Below are positions 39,544-47,494 of a DNA stretch of 64,000 nucleotides, one piece after another. Every line of letters begins with the position of its first letter. Position 1 is the stretch's first letter. Source of the DNA: Oxalobacteraceae sp. CFBP 8761 (GTDB lineage: Bacteria > Pseudomonadota > Gammaproteobacteria > Burkholderiales > Burkholderiaceae_D). Below the pieces are notes generated by a model, which was not told the origin of the DNA, did not search any database, and was given only the letters and a program-made list of their open reading frames with translations. The translations under genes were made by a program, and so were the position numbers. The stretch spans positions 252,193 to 316,192 of the forward strand of contig JACYUE010000001.1 of NCBI GenBank assembly GCA_014841595.1, written 5' to 3'.

Positions 39544-39908
39544 GTCGGGCTCGCCACGGGTGGCGTTGGCATCGGCATCCAGTGCGTCACACGTTCTTTT
39601 TCGATCGGGAATCCGTCCGAATATCGCCACGCGCCGTTGATGTGGTAACCGGTCCACGTATCGTCGTCGTTAACTGCAATAAGCACCAGGAGGTCGTTGT
39701 CGGGCAGTCGTTCGTTGATCGGCGTCCAGGCTTTCTCGCGCTCTTGCTCAAGAAGAGCCACTGCACTGGTGACCATGTCGATGTGCTTGCGGAACGATCG
39801 CTTAGCGTCGCGATGTGATTTGCTGGAAGGACGTTCTGCCGTCTCCACCGCGTCGAGGTGGGCATGTCCAAGGCGAGCCAGCGTTGCGGAAATGGCAGTC
39901 GTAATCAT
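39540..39908 (-). CDS. DUF551 domain-containing phage protein
   Basis: 122 residues from ATG 39908. The C-terminal half is a textbook DUF551: 'WTPINERLPDNDLLVLIAV', YHINGAWRYSDG and VTHWMPMPTPP. Common in phage early regions; biochemical role not established. A helical N-terminal ~55 residues precede it. Confidence 0.75.
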   Translation of the reverse strand: MITTAISATLARLGHAHLDAVETAERPSSKSHRDAKRSFRKHIDMVTSAVALLEQEREKAWTPINERLPDNDLLVLIAVNDDDTWTGYHINGAWRYSDGFPIEKERVTHWMPMPTPPVASPT

Positions 39909-39910
39909 GG

Positions 39911-40108
39911 TTACGCGACCTCCTCGTGTTGCAGCTCGTTCACCGGGACTCGCCACGGTGCGCCGTCCAGAGTGCCATTGACGCGTACGAACGCGACGCG
40001 GGCGCCGTTACCGATGTCGGTGAGGATTTCGGCGACGGTGCCTTGCTGTGGGCCGGCTTCGCTGTCAAACTTGACGGTCGAGCCGGGGCCAATAGTCTTG
40101 AGATTCAT
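39911..40108 (-). CDS. Small hypothetical phage protein
   Basis: 65 residues. A compact beta-rich sequence ('VKFDSEAGPQQGTVAEIL', 'ARVAFVRVNGTL') suggests an SH3-like barrel. AAGGAGCACC precedes ATG 40108. The gene ends 2 nt before the DUF551 start. Function unknown. Confidence 0.6.
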   Translation of the reverse strand: MNLKTIGPGSTVKFDSEAGPQQGTVAEILTDIGNGARVAFVRVNGTLDGAPWRVPVNELQHEEVA

Positions 40109-40117
40109 GGTGCTCCT

Positions 40118-40981
40118 TCAGGTGGTAGTGCTGTGGGAAATTGCGTTGGCGATCAGGGTGCGGAGATCGTCACTGTCTGCTGCTCCGTGGGGCACGGACA
40201 GGTCGAGCTCGTAGTAGCGCGCCTTGTCGCTGATGTATGCCTGGCTAAACTTGATGTTCTCAACCATCCAGTCGACGATCTGCTTGTCTGTCACCTTGGG
40301 GCTGGAGCGGCGTGCCAGTGCGCGAGGAGTGACTTTCTCCTTGCCCTCGGCCTTGGCCTGCTCCAGGCCTTCCTGGATGACTGCGCCGGCCTTGCTGCCG
40401 TGCTGCTTAACCATCTTGAGTGCGGCGGTGCCGGAGATCAGGCCAGCGTTCACCGCCTGGTGCACGTCGCTGTTGGCCTCGGCCAGCTGGACCATGTCCT
40501 TGACGTGCTGGACCGACTTGCCGCGACGGTTCGCGATCTGCGGTTCGGTCCAGCCGAAGGCAAGCAGCTTGCGGTACTGGACGCCGAGCTGTAGCGGCGT
40601 GAGCGCGAGGCCGGATGCGCTGTTGAGCATGTGCGCGACGCGGTCTGCATCGTTGCCACGAAAGTGGCGACAGTCCAGTGCCTTGATCTCGAAGCCCTCG
40701 GCCATAGCTTTAAGCGCAGCGGCGTGGCGGTGGTGCCCGTCAACGATCAGGATATGACCGTCGTCAACGCGTACCTCAAGCGCGGGAAACGTAGCGCCAT
40801 TGCGCATGGCCAGCGACATTTCGGCCACGTGGTCCGGGTTCAGCGGGCGGGCGTTGAAGCCTTCCTCGATCTGCAACAGGTGTGGGGCGACAGCAAACGA
40901 AGTCACCTTCGATACGTCGTCGCCGTGAATCTTCTTCTCGGCTGCGACCTTGAGGGAAACGAAATTATCGAGCTTGCTCAT
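40118..40981 (-). CDS. ParB-like nuclease/partition-domain protein
   Basis: 287 residues from ATG 40981. ParB N-terminal fold: 'GFNARPLNPDHVAEMSLAM', 'ILIVDGHHRHAAALKAM' (the GxxRxxA-type motif reads GHHRHAA here), then an HTH in 'WTEPQIANRRGKSVQHVKDM' and a KorB-like helical region. In prophages such proteins serve in plasmid-like maintenance, DNA nicking or regulation. No ParA neighbour is present, so true partition is unlikely (inference). Confidence 0.8.
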   Translation of the reverse strand: MSKLDNFVSLKVAAEKKIHGDDVSKVTSFAVAPHLLQIEEGFNARPLNPDHVAEMSLAMRNGATFPALEVRVDDGHILIVDGHHRHAAALKAMAEGFEIKALDCRHFRGNDADRVAHMLNSASGLALTPLQLGVQYRKLLAFGWTEPQIANRRGKSVQHVKDMVQLAEANSDVHQAVNAGLISGTAALKMVKQHGSKAGAVIQEGLEQAKAEGKEKVTPRALARRSSPKVTDKQIVDWMVENIKFSQAYISDKARYYELDLSVPHGAADSDDLRTLIANAISHSTTT

Positions 40982-41042
40982 ATGTTTAGATTGTTGACAA
41001 TAAGTTGTGTGAGAATCGGTATTTGCCAAACTGTGAGAACCT

Positions 41043-41408
41043 ATGAATCTGAGTGACGACAAGCGAACTGTGCATCTATCGATCGATGGCGATCTAACGG
41101 CCGATGCTCTGCAAGACCTGATCGCGGAACTCGCAAGAGTCCGAGCGCGCATGCTTCCAGCTGTACCAAATGCTCCGATTTCTGATGATCTCGACACTGC
41201 CGAGAGGGCAGAGGGCTTTGCCGTGCGCACGTTGTCAGACGAATACATTCAATTACTTATCCGTGATCTCGGGCTCGGCTGGCTGTCCATTGCCTTGGAC
41301 ATCGGCCAGGCCTGCACGCTCCGCGACTTCTTGGTTGCAAACACCCCCGCCGGCCATCCAAACCCACTCGCCGACTTGCAAATCGACAGCGGCGATCTCC
41401 CGCAATGA
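41043..41408 (+). CDS. Hypothetical protein, countertranscribed within the leftward early operon
   Basis: 121 residues, well-formed composition ('LTADALQDLIAELARVRARM', 'YIQLLIRDLGLGWLSIALDI'). Divergent from the ParB-like gene, with a TTGACA at 40994-40999 that could serve as its -35. Overlaps the minus-strand candidate at 41253-41504. No recognised domain; the helical N-terminal motif resembles small phage proteins. Confidence 0.55.
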   Translation: MNLSDDKRTVHLSIDGDLTADALQDLIAELARVRARMLPAVPNAPISDDLDTAERAEGFAVRTLSDEYIQLLIRDLGLGWLSIALDIGQACTLRDFLVANTPAGHPNPLADLQIDSGDLPQ

Positions 41409-41504
41409 CGCAGCCTCTGATTGGGCGCAGACGAACATTTCGCTGCTGGGCTTGATCATTTCGGCCAAGCCGTCCTTGGCAATTACACGCACTTGTTCGT
41501 TCAT
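41253..41504 (-). CDS. Possible small early phage protein (competes with plus-strand gene)
   Basis: 83 residues beginning MNEQVRVIAKDGLAEMI, 2 nt after the stop of the upstream early gene and so positioned like an operon member, but without a good SD. Its 3' 60% is antisense to the plus-strand gene at 41043-41408, and one of the two is probably not expressed. Confidence 0.3.
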   Translation of the reverse strand: MNEQVRVIAKDGLAEMIKPSSEMFVCAQSEAASLREIAAVDLQVGEWVWMAGGGVCNQEVAERAGLADVQGNGQPAEPEITDK

Positions 41505-41506
41505 TT

Positions 41507-41698
41507 CTAGTTGTCTCTGTCGTTGGCCTGCAGCTTCTTCACATCGATCCGCGCGCGGCGCTGCATGTGCCGGCGGGCGATAGCCTCCAAGATGATCTTG
41601 AGGGCCGAGTGTTCGAGCATCTCGTCCAGCCGGGTGTCTGTGTGAAGCGCGCGGTGCGCAATTTCAAGAGACGCTCGGTCGGGCGAGATGCGTTGCAT
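41507..41698 (-). CDS. Small hypothetical early phage protein
   Basis: 63 residues from ATG 41698, helical: 'LDEMLEHSALKIILEAIARR' followed by RRARIDVKKLQANDRDN. Starts 2 nt after the stop of the 32-residue gene upstream, with GAGCTGA as SD. No recognised domain. Confidence 0.5.
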   Translation of the reverse strand: MQRISPDRASLEIAHRALHTDTRLDEMLEHSALKIILEAIARRHMQRRARIDVKKLQANDRDN

Positions 41699-41700
41699 GG

Positions 41701-41799
41701 TCAGCTCACGTGCATCCGGTGATTGCGCGCCAAGCGGATCGACTGAACGAGCGGCATGCCTAGGAAGCGGTAATAGCGGTAGAGGCACAGGAAGCCCAT
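41701..41799 (-). CDS. Very small phage protein (32 aa)
   Basis: Begins MGFLCLYRYYRFLG and ends LARNHRMHVS; GGGGGTAG precedes the ATG. The YRYYRF-x-x-G...IRLAR pattern is often seen in tiny phage early ORFs. It fills the gap between two coupled early genes exactly, which supports it being real. Confidence 0.5.
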   Translation of the reverse strand: MGFLCLYRYYRFLGMPLVQSIRLARNHRMHVS

Positions 41800-41801
41800 G
41801 A

Positions 41802-42056
41802 CTACCCCCAAAACCGCGCTGGAGCGGGCATCGGAATCGGATTGAGTAGCGGTGCGGCGCACAGCCGGGTAGGGGGAGGCATGTCGAACAGGCCCCAGAT
41901 CATCGCGTCGAGCTCATGGTCGCCGAGCGATTCCATGCTGCCGGACAGGCGCGCGACGAATGCAGTGACGCGCAGCTCGGCGTCGGTTGGCGCATCTGCA
42001 CTTGCCTGGGCGACGCAGTTAGCAATGGCCGTGCGGATGGCGGCGACGGTAATCAT
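41802..42056 (-). CDS. Hypothetical early phage protein
   Basis: 84 residues from ATG 42056, which overlaps the upstream stop (TGATG). 'AAIRTAIANCVAQASADAP' then 'SMESLGDHELDAMIWGLFDM'; helical, acidic. No recognised domain. Confidence 0.5.
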   Translation of the reverse strand: MITVAAIRTAIANCVAQASADAPTDAELRVTAFVARLSGSMESLGDHELDAMIWGLFDMPPPTRLCAAPLLNPIPMPAPARFWG

Positions 42057-42205
42057 CAGCCTGCCTTGGTCATGACAGTGATGCCGCAAGGGACGTCCGC
42101 AAACTTAGTTGCAGCGTCGTCGAAGGCGTCAGCTGACGATGCAGCAATCGCACTGAACACGTGTGCGGTGCCGGCGGTACGGACGGTGACTTGGTAGGTG
42201 TTCAT
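42056..42205 (-). CDS. First gene of leftward early operon, 49-residue protein
   Basis: Begins MNTYQVTVRTAGTAHVFSAI. GGAG sits 6 nt before ATG 42205, ~20 nt downstream of the predicted start of transcription from the strong leftward promoter. A small alpha/beta protein of unknown function, coupled to the next gene. Confidence 0.6.
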   Translation of the reverse strand: MNTYQVTVRTAGTAHVFSAIAASSADAFDDAATKFADVPCGITVMTKAG

Positions 42206-42232
42206 GTGGGCTCCATCGAAGTTGATAGAATA

Positions 42233-42267
42233 ATTATGGGGATTCCGGTATTTTAAGTCAACCGGTT
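42233..42267 (-). promoter_or_regulatory. Leftward early promoter with repressor-type operators
   Basis: Minus strand: -35 TTGACT (42256-42261), 17-bp spacer, -10 CATAAT (42233-42238). AACCGGTT (42260-42267) overlaps the -35 and TACCGGAA lies in the spacer. The layout matches the cro promoter at 43628-43656, so the same CI-like repressor probably controls both. Confidence 0.8.
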
Positions 42268-42284
42268 TTCCCATATTACTGGCG

Positions 42285-42308
42285 AAAAAAAACCCCGCGA
42301 TAGCGGGG
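42285..42308 (-). terminator. Rho-independent terminator after the repressor transcript
   Basis: Minus-strand hairpin CCCCGC-tatc-GCGGGG followed by eight T residues (A-run 42285-42292). Ends the cI transcript before the leftward early promoter. Confidence 0.9.
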
Positions 42309-42333
42309 CCCGTGGTGGTACCGATGCCTAAGA

Positions 42334-42855
42334 TTAGCTAGATCGTTTTAAGACATACTCAACTATTGGCTTTAAATCGTTTAGCTGCTTGCCTGCGCAG
42401 TAACGGTTCCATAGCTTGGCGGAAGTGCTGAACTTCCCCTTTGTATAAAGGGTCTGTTCGAAGTTGACGCCACCGAAGCCGTTTTTTGCCCTGTACTCGA
42501 CACACACTAAGCTTGCGTCGTCACTCACGGAAACAGAACTCCATCTTACTGAGTCAGGATCGCGTAGGCCGTGCCTAAGTGCAGTTACCACAAAAATCGC
42601 CCGCTGAGCGCGTGACTTCTCCGCTTCTTCTGCCTCAATTTGCTCTGGTGTTTTGGCAATCGGAGCGGGCTTCTCGACAGGTTTGTCCTCACCTCTTGAC
42701 GAGAACACTGAGATTCCGACGCTCAAGGCAATAACTCCCAGAACGACTCGCCCAATGGGCCCCATGGTCGCGCGTGGCTTGGCGCCGCAACGAGGGCAGG
42801 CTTCCGCTTCGGTGCTAATCCGCGCACCGCACTCTGCACATGGTCTCAACGCCAT
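42334..42855 (-). CDS. Zinc-ribbon single-pass membrane protein, prophage lysogenic cargo
   Basis: 173 residues. N-terminal zinc ribbon (CAECGARISTEAEACPRCG), a TM helix ~35-52 (IGRVVLGVIALSVGISVF), a charged Pro/Lys linker and a C-terminal domain with two Cys ('LVCVEYRAKNGFGGVNFEQ', 'WNRYCAGKQL'). Co-directional with the CI-like repressor 21 nt upstream and followed by a strong terminator, so it is likely expressed in the lysogen. Candidate superinfection-exclusion or host-modifying gene (inference from position). Confidence 0.7.
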   Translation of the reverse strand: MALRPCAECGARISTEAEACPRCGAKPRATMGPIGRVVLGVIALSVGISVFSSRGEDKPVEKPAPIAKTPEQIEAEEAEKSRAQRAIFVVTALRHGLRDPDSVRWSSVSVSDDASLVCVEYRAKNGFGGVNFEQTLYTKGKFSTSAKLWNRYCAGKQLNDLKPIVEYVLKRSS

Positions 42856-42876
42856 TGGTTCCTCCGGTTGCTCATG

Positions 42877-43590
42877 CTATAGCCTGCCTGTGACCATGCG
42901 TCCAGGTTGGTAGACAACCCGTCCAACGATATCGCACTGGCCGCTACGAACACTCAACGGACCGTAGTCTGGATTTAATGAGTGGAGGTACCACTGGCCA
43001 GCCTTGTGTATCAGTTGCTTAATGCATGCCTCGCCATTGAAGTTCACGGCATACAGCTCGCGGCTTCGTGGGTCCCTATCAGCAGTATTGATCACTACAA
43101 GGTCATCTTCAAATAGCATCGGCTCCATGCTACAGCCTTTAATGGGGATCGCTAGTAGCTGATGTGGCACCAAGTTAGCACTTTCGATGAGGTGGAGCGG
43201 CATATGGAGCACGCCACCATCGTCAGCGATTGGTTCAGTTTCATACCCTGCCACCCCAGCGTGCAGCTTAAGTTTCACTTTGCGTATAGGAACAGTCTCT
43301 GGCTCATCTCCAACACGGATAGGGACCTTGTTTTTTAGAAATGGGCTGCCCTCATTGAGCGCTGCTGGAGGATCAGGCAGGTCTACGTTCCTTGTACCTT
43401 TGCCGGCCTCGAGCCATAGGGGGCTCACACCCATAGCGAGTGCAAGAGACGCAACATAAGTTGTCCCCTGCGACTTGCCGGTCTCAAGGTCGGAAATCGT
43501 ACTCTGCTTTAGCCCACTGCGTGCGGCCAACTCACCTTGAGTCATGCCGGCATCTTTCCGGGCTTGCTTTAAACGTGCGCTTATCGACAT
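42877..43590 (-). CDS. CI-like phage repressor (XRE HTH plus S24 peptidase)
   Basis: 237 residues from ATG 43590. N-terminal XRE helix-turn-helix ('MTQGELAARSGLKQSTISDL', residues 16-35) and a C-terminal LexA/CI peptidase with Ser154 (KGCSMEPM) and Lys191 (ACIKQL). An Ala-Gly in HAGVAGYE (~111-115) is the probable self-cleavage site, so RecA-dependent induction by DNA damage is expected. The ATG lies 6 nt after a GATAAT -10, predicting a leaderless mRNA. CCGG-centred operators fill the divergent region. Confidence 0.92.
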   Translation of the reverse strand: MSISARLKQARKDAGMTQGELAARSGLKQSTISDLETGKSQGTTYVASLALAMGVSPLWLEAGKGTRNVDLPDPPAALNEGSPFLKNKVPIRVGDEPETVPIRKVKLKLHAGVAGYETEPIADDGGVLHMPLHLIESANLVPHQLLAIPIKGCSMEPMLFEDDLVVINTADRDPRSRELYAVNFNGEACIKQLIHKAGQWYLHSLNPDYGPLSVRSGQCDIVGRVVYQPGRMVTGRL

Positions 43591-43629
43591 ACCGGTATTA
43601 TCGCGCAGCATTAAACCGGTTTTCCGGTT
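43589..43629. promoter_or_regulatory. Operator cluster and repressor-maintenance promoter
   Basis: CCGG-centred sites at 43589-43598 (perfect palindrome ATACCGGTAT), 43614-43621 (AACCGGTT) and 43622-43629 (TTCCGGTT). The minus-strand -10 GATAAT is at 43597-43602 with a poor -35, typical of a promoter needing activator contact; +1 would fall on the A of the cI start codon (43590). Confidence 0.7.
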
Positions 43630-43656
43630 GACAGAAAATACCGGAGTTCCCATAAT
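43628..43656 (+). promoter_or_regulatory. Rightward early (cro) promoter
   Basis: TTGACA (43628-43633), 17-bp spacer, CATAAT (43651-43656). An operator-like ATACCGGAGT lies in the spacer (43638-43647). Predicted +1 is about 43664, which is the A of an ATG. Confidence 0.85.
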
Positions 43657-43663
43657 GGTGGTC

Positions 43664-43897
43664 ATGGACATCCCTCATACAATTTCGAGCCTTCGGAAGG
43701 CTGGGCTTACCCAAACGCAGATCGGTTGTGCCGTTGGGCTTAAGCAAACGTCAATCAGCGATATGGAGGCTGGCAAGGCGGGCATTAAGCGACCGTCCTA
43801 CGCTGTCGTAAGCGCGCTCCAGAAGCTGGCCGCAGATCATCAGGTTTCTACCGAACCTGTGGAGCCAGCAGCGAGCGCCCCAGGCCCGAGTTCATAG
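43664..43897 (+). CDS. Cro-like XRE-family regulator
   Basis: 77 residues: DIPHTISSLRKAGLTQTQIG, then AVGLKQTSISDMEAGK, a compact helix-turn-helix, and a disordered Pro/Ala tail. Diverges from the CI-like repressor as in lambda. ATG 43655 is also in frame but lies within the -10 hexamer, so it cannot be on the mRNA from the visible promoter; ATG 43664 coincides with the expected +1 (leaderless). Recognition helix QTSISDME resembles that of the repressor (QSTISDLE), so both should bind the same CCGG operators. Confidence 0.85.
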   Translation: MDIPHTISSLRKAGLTQTQIGCAVGLKQTSISDMEAGKAGIKRPSYAVVSALQKLAADHQVSTEPVEPAASAPGPSS

Positions 43898-44123
43898 GAC
43901 CATTTCAACTTTCCCCCGTCCCTGGTGGCCGATAGAGACACTAGGTCGCCAGATTGGACGCGAACCGTCAACCGAATAACCACATCGTTAGACCGTTGGC
44001 TCTTGGAGCAAGTGGATTTTACTGCGCTCTCTAAGTTGCACATAGGAAATAGTTTTTAGGAATGATTCTGAATACTAAGCGCCTTGCTCGAAAAGCAATA
44101 CCCAAGAATCAGAGGGAAACACT

Positions 44124-44600
44124 ATGGAACTTTTGTCGTCTTATCAAGAAATGATCAAGGTGCATGGCTGGAATGGCACGGCAGCGACACTCGGTATGAC
44201 GCGGTCGCAGCTGGAAGCGCGCGTGTACGAGGTCAAAGGCTCCGGCATGCGTGTTGACACCGCGTTGCTGATCCAGGCGCATGCCGGCACTACACACTTC
44301 GCGCAGGCAATTGCGGTTGCGAGCGGTGGCGTCTTCGTCGAGCTGCCATCGGGTGAGGGCGTCAATGGCGAGTCCCTGCAAGGCAAGTTCCACGAGCTGT
44401 ACACCGAGCTGGGTCTCTTGTCGGGCACCTATACCAAAGCAATCGAGGACAACGAGATCGACCCCCGTGAGCGTGTTGAACTCGACGACATCTCGCAGCA
44501 GATGCACAAGACCATGAAAGAGCTGATGGGCTTGATGTTCCAAGTTTATTGCCGCCCGACCGTGGCCGGCGCTCCACCGAATCAATCCAATGACAGCTGA
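44124..44600 (+). CDS. YmfL/CII-like phage regulatory protein
   Basis: 158 residues. 'SYQEMIKVHGWNGTAATLGM' followed by TRSQLEARVYEVKGSGMRVD is typical of YmfL-type putative regulators located between cro and replication genes, with an HTH-like N-terminus and helical C-terminus. AGAGGGAAAC precedes ATG 44124. By position it may play the CII role, promoting lysogeny. Function not proven in the family. Confidence 0.75.
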   Translation: MELLSSYQEMIKVHGWNGTAATLGMTRSQLEARVYEVKGSGMRVDTALLIQAHAGTTHFAQAIAVASGGVFVELPSGEGVNGESLQGKFHELYTELGLLSGTYTKAIEDNEIDPRERVELDDISQQMHKTMKELMGLMFQVYCRPTVAGAPPNQSNDS

Positions 44601-44760
44601 TAAGCACTTGCCTGGACCAATTGTCCCGGCTCAGTGGGGCCTGTGCGACGACCGTCCGGTCGAGCGCACCCAGGAAGAAAAGGCGCGCATCCTCGCGCAC
44701 CTGCAATGCATGCTGGCCGAGGCCTGCGCGGCAAAGAAAGCAAAACATGCTGACGCGTGA
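44590..44760 (+). CDS. Small phage protein between regulator and primase
   Basis: 56 residues: MTADKHLPGPIVPAQWGL.. ending AKKAKHADA. Overlaps the upstream gene by 11 nt and the primase by 14 nt; a GGACC-type SD is not evident, so it is likely read by translational coupling. No known domain, although the 'LCDDRPVERTQEEKARILAH' region is well formed. Confidence 0.6.
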   Translation: MTADKHLPGPIVPAQWGLCDDRPVERTQEEKARILAHLQCMLAEACAAKKAKHADA

Positions 44761-47494
44761 GCAGATCATCGCGCAGATGGCGGAAGCCGGTCTCCCGGCG
44801 CTGCCGGATGGACACCCTGTTTATGACGGAAAAGCACATCGCTTTGGCCCGAAGAAAAAAGCGTGGTATCTCTTCCGCCAGGTAAAGCTCGATTCGGGAC
44901 GCGAGGTGCGGAATGGTTCGTTCGGTGTCTGGCAAGGTCAAGACTCGAATTCGGTCAAGCTCAGGATGGACTGGTCAGGCGTATCGGACGAGGAGCGTGC
45001 TGAGGTCCAACGCAAGCAAGAAGCATATGAGAAGGCCGAAGCCGAGCGTAAGCAACGCAAGGCCGAGATGGCTGCCAACCGTGCGCGCCAAGCATGGACC
45101 GCCGCTGCCGACAGCGACCAGCCTTCACCGTACTTGGCGCGCAAGCGCGTCCAGAGCGAGAAGACCCGTGTCGATAGTGATGGCGTTCTACTGGTGCCGG
45201 TGATGAAGTACAGCGAAGTCGGCGCGACGCTGGCCGGCTTGCAGCGTATTCAGGCGGACGGCGAAAAGCGGTTCAGTAGCGGCATCGATATGGTTGGCGG
45301 CGCTTGCCTACTCGGCCGGCTTGCACCCGAAGCCAAGCTCATCGAGATCGGCGAAGGATATGCGACCTGTGAGACCGTGCGCATGGCGACGGATTTCGAC
45401 ACGCCGACCATGGTCGCATTTAATGCAGGTAATTTGCTGCCGGTTGCAAAGCAACTGCGTGCACTTTTCCCCGGTGCCCACTTATTGTTCCTGGCCGATG
45501 ACGACATGCGCGTGATCGCTCGCCTTGCCGAGTGCCTGCGGGAAGACTTCGGCGTTGAATGGACGCCCGTCATCGACGGTGCTGACCACCAGCTCACGTC
45601 GGCCAAGGACGAAGCCGTCAGCGTGCGTGCAACTTGGCGCAATGATGCGGCAGGCACGCCATACATCGAAGCCGACGTTCGCGCAGGGCGCATGGTGCGC
45701 CTGCTCAAGTTCGAGAACGCTGGCGTGTCGCGATCGCGCGCTGCAGCCCGCGTCGTCGGCAATGCCTCGGTGGTCGTGCCAACGTTCGCGGCACGTGCGG
45801 TCGATAGCAAGGATTCGGACTTCAACGACCTGTACCTGGCCGAATCGCTCGACGTCGTGCGCGACCAAGTGCGGGCCGCGCGCTCCCTTGCCCTCACGAT
45901 GGAGCAGGCACCGACGACGAGCCCCACGGACGATGAGCCGCCGGCGTACTTGGACGACGTGCCAATGCCCGACGCGCCCGCTGTCGAGACGCCCATTGAC
46001 GTGGCCACCTCCATCCGTGTGCCAACGCTTGAAGTGCTGCTCGCGCACATGCAGCTGATCTACCCGACGACGGACATCTGGGATGGCCTGCGCAAGCAGC
46101 GTCTCAAAAAGTCAGCATTCGCCGCATGGGTCGGCAAGGACCTCGCCAGCGCGTGGGAGAAAGATGTAACGCGCCGCACCATCCTTCGCGAATCCCTCCC
46201 CACCCTCGTTGGTGGCAAGGCAGTCGAAGGCGCAGGCGCAGGCGGCGGCAAGCTTGGCGAGATGCTCGATAACCTCACGCTCCTGCGCGGCACCGAGACG
46301 GTGTGGGATGGCATCGGCCAACAGGTTATGTCGCTGGGCGCCGTGCGCGCCGACTATACCGCCGAGCTCACCGGCAAATGGCAGGAGCATGCCCTGCGCA
46401 AAACGATCGAGGCGCGCAACCTGGTGTTCGATCCGACGCAGCAGGCCGACCCGGTCAGCCACGTCAACATCTTCCTCGGCTGGCCGCTCACGCCCAAGCA
46501 CGACGACACACTCGTCGGCCCGATCCTCGCGCTCCTGGCCTCGTTGTGCGATACAGAAGACAAGGCCGACGAAGCCATGGAGTGGATCCTGCGCTGGCTC
46601 GCGTACCCGCTGCAGCACCCGGGCGCCAAGATGCAGACCGCGCTGCTGATGTTCGGCGAGAAGCAAGGCACCGGCAAGTCGCTGTTCTTCCAAGACGTGA
46701 TGCAGCCGATCTATGGCGACTACGGCACGGTGGCCAGTCAGCACCAGTTGGAGTCGAGCTTCACTGCTTGGCGCAGCCGCAAGTTGTTCGTGCTGTTCGA
46801 GGAGGTACTGTCGCGCGACGACAAGTACTCCCACAACGGCACGCTCAAGTACATGATCACCGGCAAGACCACGTCGATCAACGAGAAGAACCTGCCGCTG
46901 CGCGATGAGCGCAACCACATGAATGCGACGTTCCTCTCGAACGAGCCGCAGCCGATCCCGATCGAGCTGGAAGACCGGCGCTTCATGGTCATCGAGGCGC
47001 GGCGCAAGCAGGACCCAGCGTTCTATGCCGACGTGCAGCGTTCCATCGCGGCAGGTGGCATCCAGGCGTTCTATCACTTCCTGCTGAACCTGCCGCTCGA
47101 CGGCTTCAACGAGCACACCAAGCCGCCGATGACGCTGGCCAAGGAGCGCGTGATCGAGTTCGGCTTGGCCGGATGGATGTCGTTCCACCGTGCCTGGAAG
47201 GACGGCTACCTGGACGCGCCGTACACGTCGTGTCTGTCTGAGGATCTGTACATCATTTACAAGCGGTGGTGCGACAAGAGCGGTGAGAAGCCCCTGACGC
47301 TGTGCAAGTTCGCCGGCCTGATCGGTAGTCGCGAGACGAAGTCGAAGAAGAGCGTCGCGGTCGACAGCAAGCACAAGAAAACCCGAATGGTGTTCGTAGT
47401 GGACAACCCCGATTTCCCGGACCCATTAGATGAGCAGATCGCCAAGTTTAGAAAGCTCGGCGACGTTCGTGCGGACCGGGCATTGCAGGGTTGA
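44747..47494 (+). CDS. Phage primase-helicase (TOPRIM primase plus SF3-type ATPase, DUF5906)
   Basis: 915 residues from ATG 44747. The N-terminal ~320 residues are a TOPRIM-type primase half with Glu203 (IEIGEGYATCE) and the acidic ADDDM cluster (251-253); the C-terminal part has the Walker A GEKQGTGKS (637-645), Walker B-like LFVLFEEV and sensor 'MNATFLSNEPQPIPIE', as in phage/plasmid DUF5906 helicases. It initiates and unwinds phage DNA replication. A TGCAGGGT repeat starts within its last codons, linking it to the iteron-like region downstream, a possible origin. A CHC2 zinc finger is not apparent. Confidence 0.9.
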   Translation: MLTREQIIAQMAEAGLPALPDGHPVYDGKAHRFGPKKKAWYLFRQVKLDSGREVRNGSFGVWQGQDSNSVKLRMDWSGVSDEERAEVQRKQEAYEKAEAERKQRKAEMAANRARQAWTAAADSDQPSPYLARKRVQSEKTRVDSDGVLLVPVMKYSEVGATLAGLQRIQADGEKRFSSGIDMVGGACLLGRLAPEAKLIEIGEGYATCETVRMATDFDTPTMVAFNAGNLLPVAKQLRALFPGAHLLFLADDDMRVIARLAECLREDFGVEWTPVIDGADHQLTSAKDEAVSVRATWRNDAAGTPYIEADVRAGRMVRLLKFENAGVSRSRAAARVVGNASVVVPTFAARAVDSKDSDFNDLYLAESLDVVRDQVRAARSLALTMEQAPTTSPTDDEPPAYLDDVPMPDAPAVETPIDVATSIRVPTLEVLLAHMQLIYPTTDIWDGLRKQRLKKSAFAAWVGKDLASAWEKDVTRRTILRESLPTLVGGKAVEGAGAGGGKLGEMLDNLTLLRGTETVWDGIGQQVMSLGAVRADYTAELTGKWQEHALRKTIEARNLVFDPTQQADPVSHVNIFLGWPLTPKHDDTLVGPILALLASLCDTEDKADEAMEWILRWLAYPLQHPGAKMQTALLMFGEKQGTGKSLFFQDVMQPIYGDYGTVASQHQLESSFTAWRSRKLFVLFEEVLSRDDKYSHNGTLKYMITGKTTSINEKNLPLRDERNHMNATFLSNEPQPIPIELEDRRFMVIEARRKQDPAFYADVQRSIAAGGIQAFYHFLLNLPLDGFNEHTKPPMTLAKERVIEFGLAGWMSFHRAWKDGYLDAPYTSCLSEDLYIIYKRWCDKSGEKPLTLCKFAGLIGSRETKSKKSVAVDSKHKKTRMVFVVDNPDFPDPLDEQIAKFRKLGDVRADRALQG

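Noticed and set aside
39540..39657. N-terminal extension of the zinc-ribbon-like gene to ATG 39657
   Set aside because: Would overlap the DUF551 gene by 118 bp; the GTGA-coupled GTG at 39543 fits the operon pattern better.
43655..43663. ATG 43655 as the Cro start
   Set aside because: It lies inside the -10 hexamer of the only convincing promoter, so it would not be on the transcript.
43840..44043. Minus-strand 67-residue ORF between cro and the YmfL-like gene
   Set aside because: No ribosome-binding site, overlaps cro in antisense and opposes the rightward early transcript; the composition is not convincing enough.
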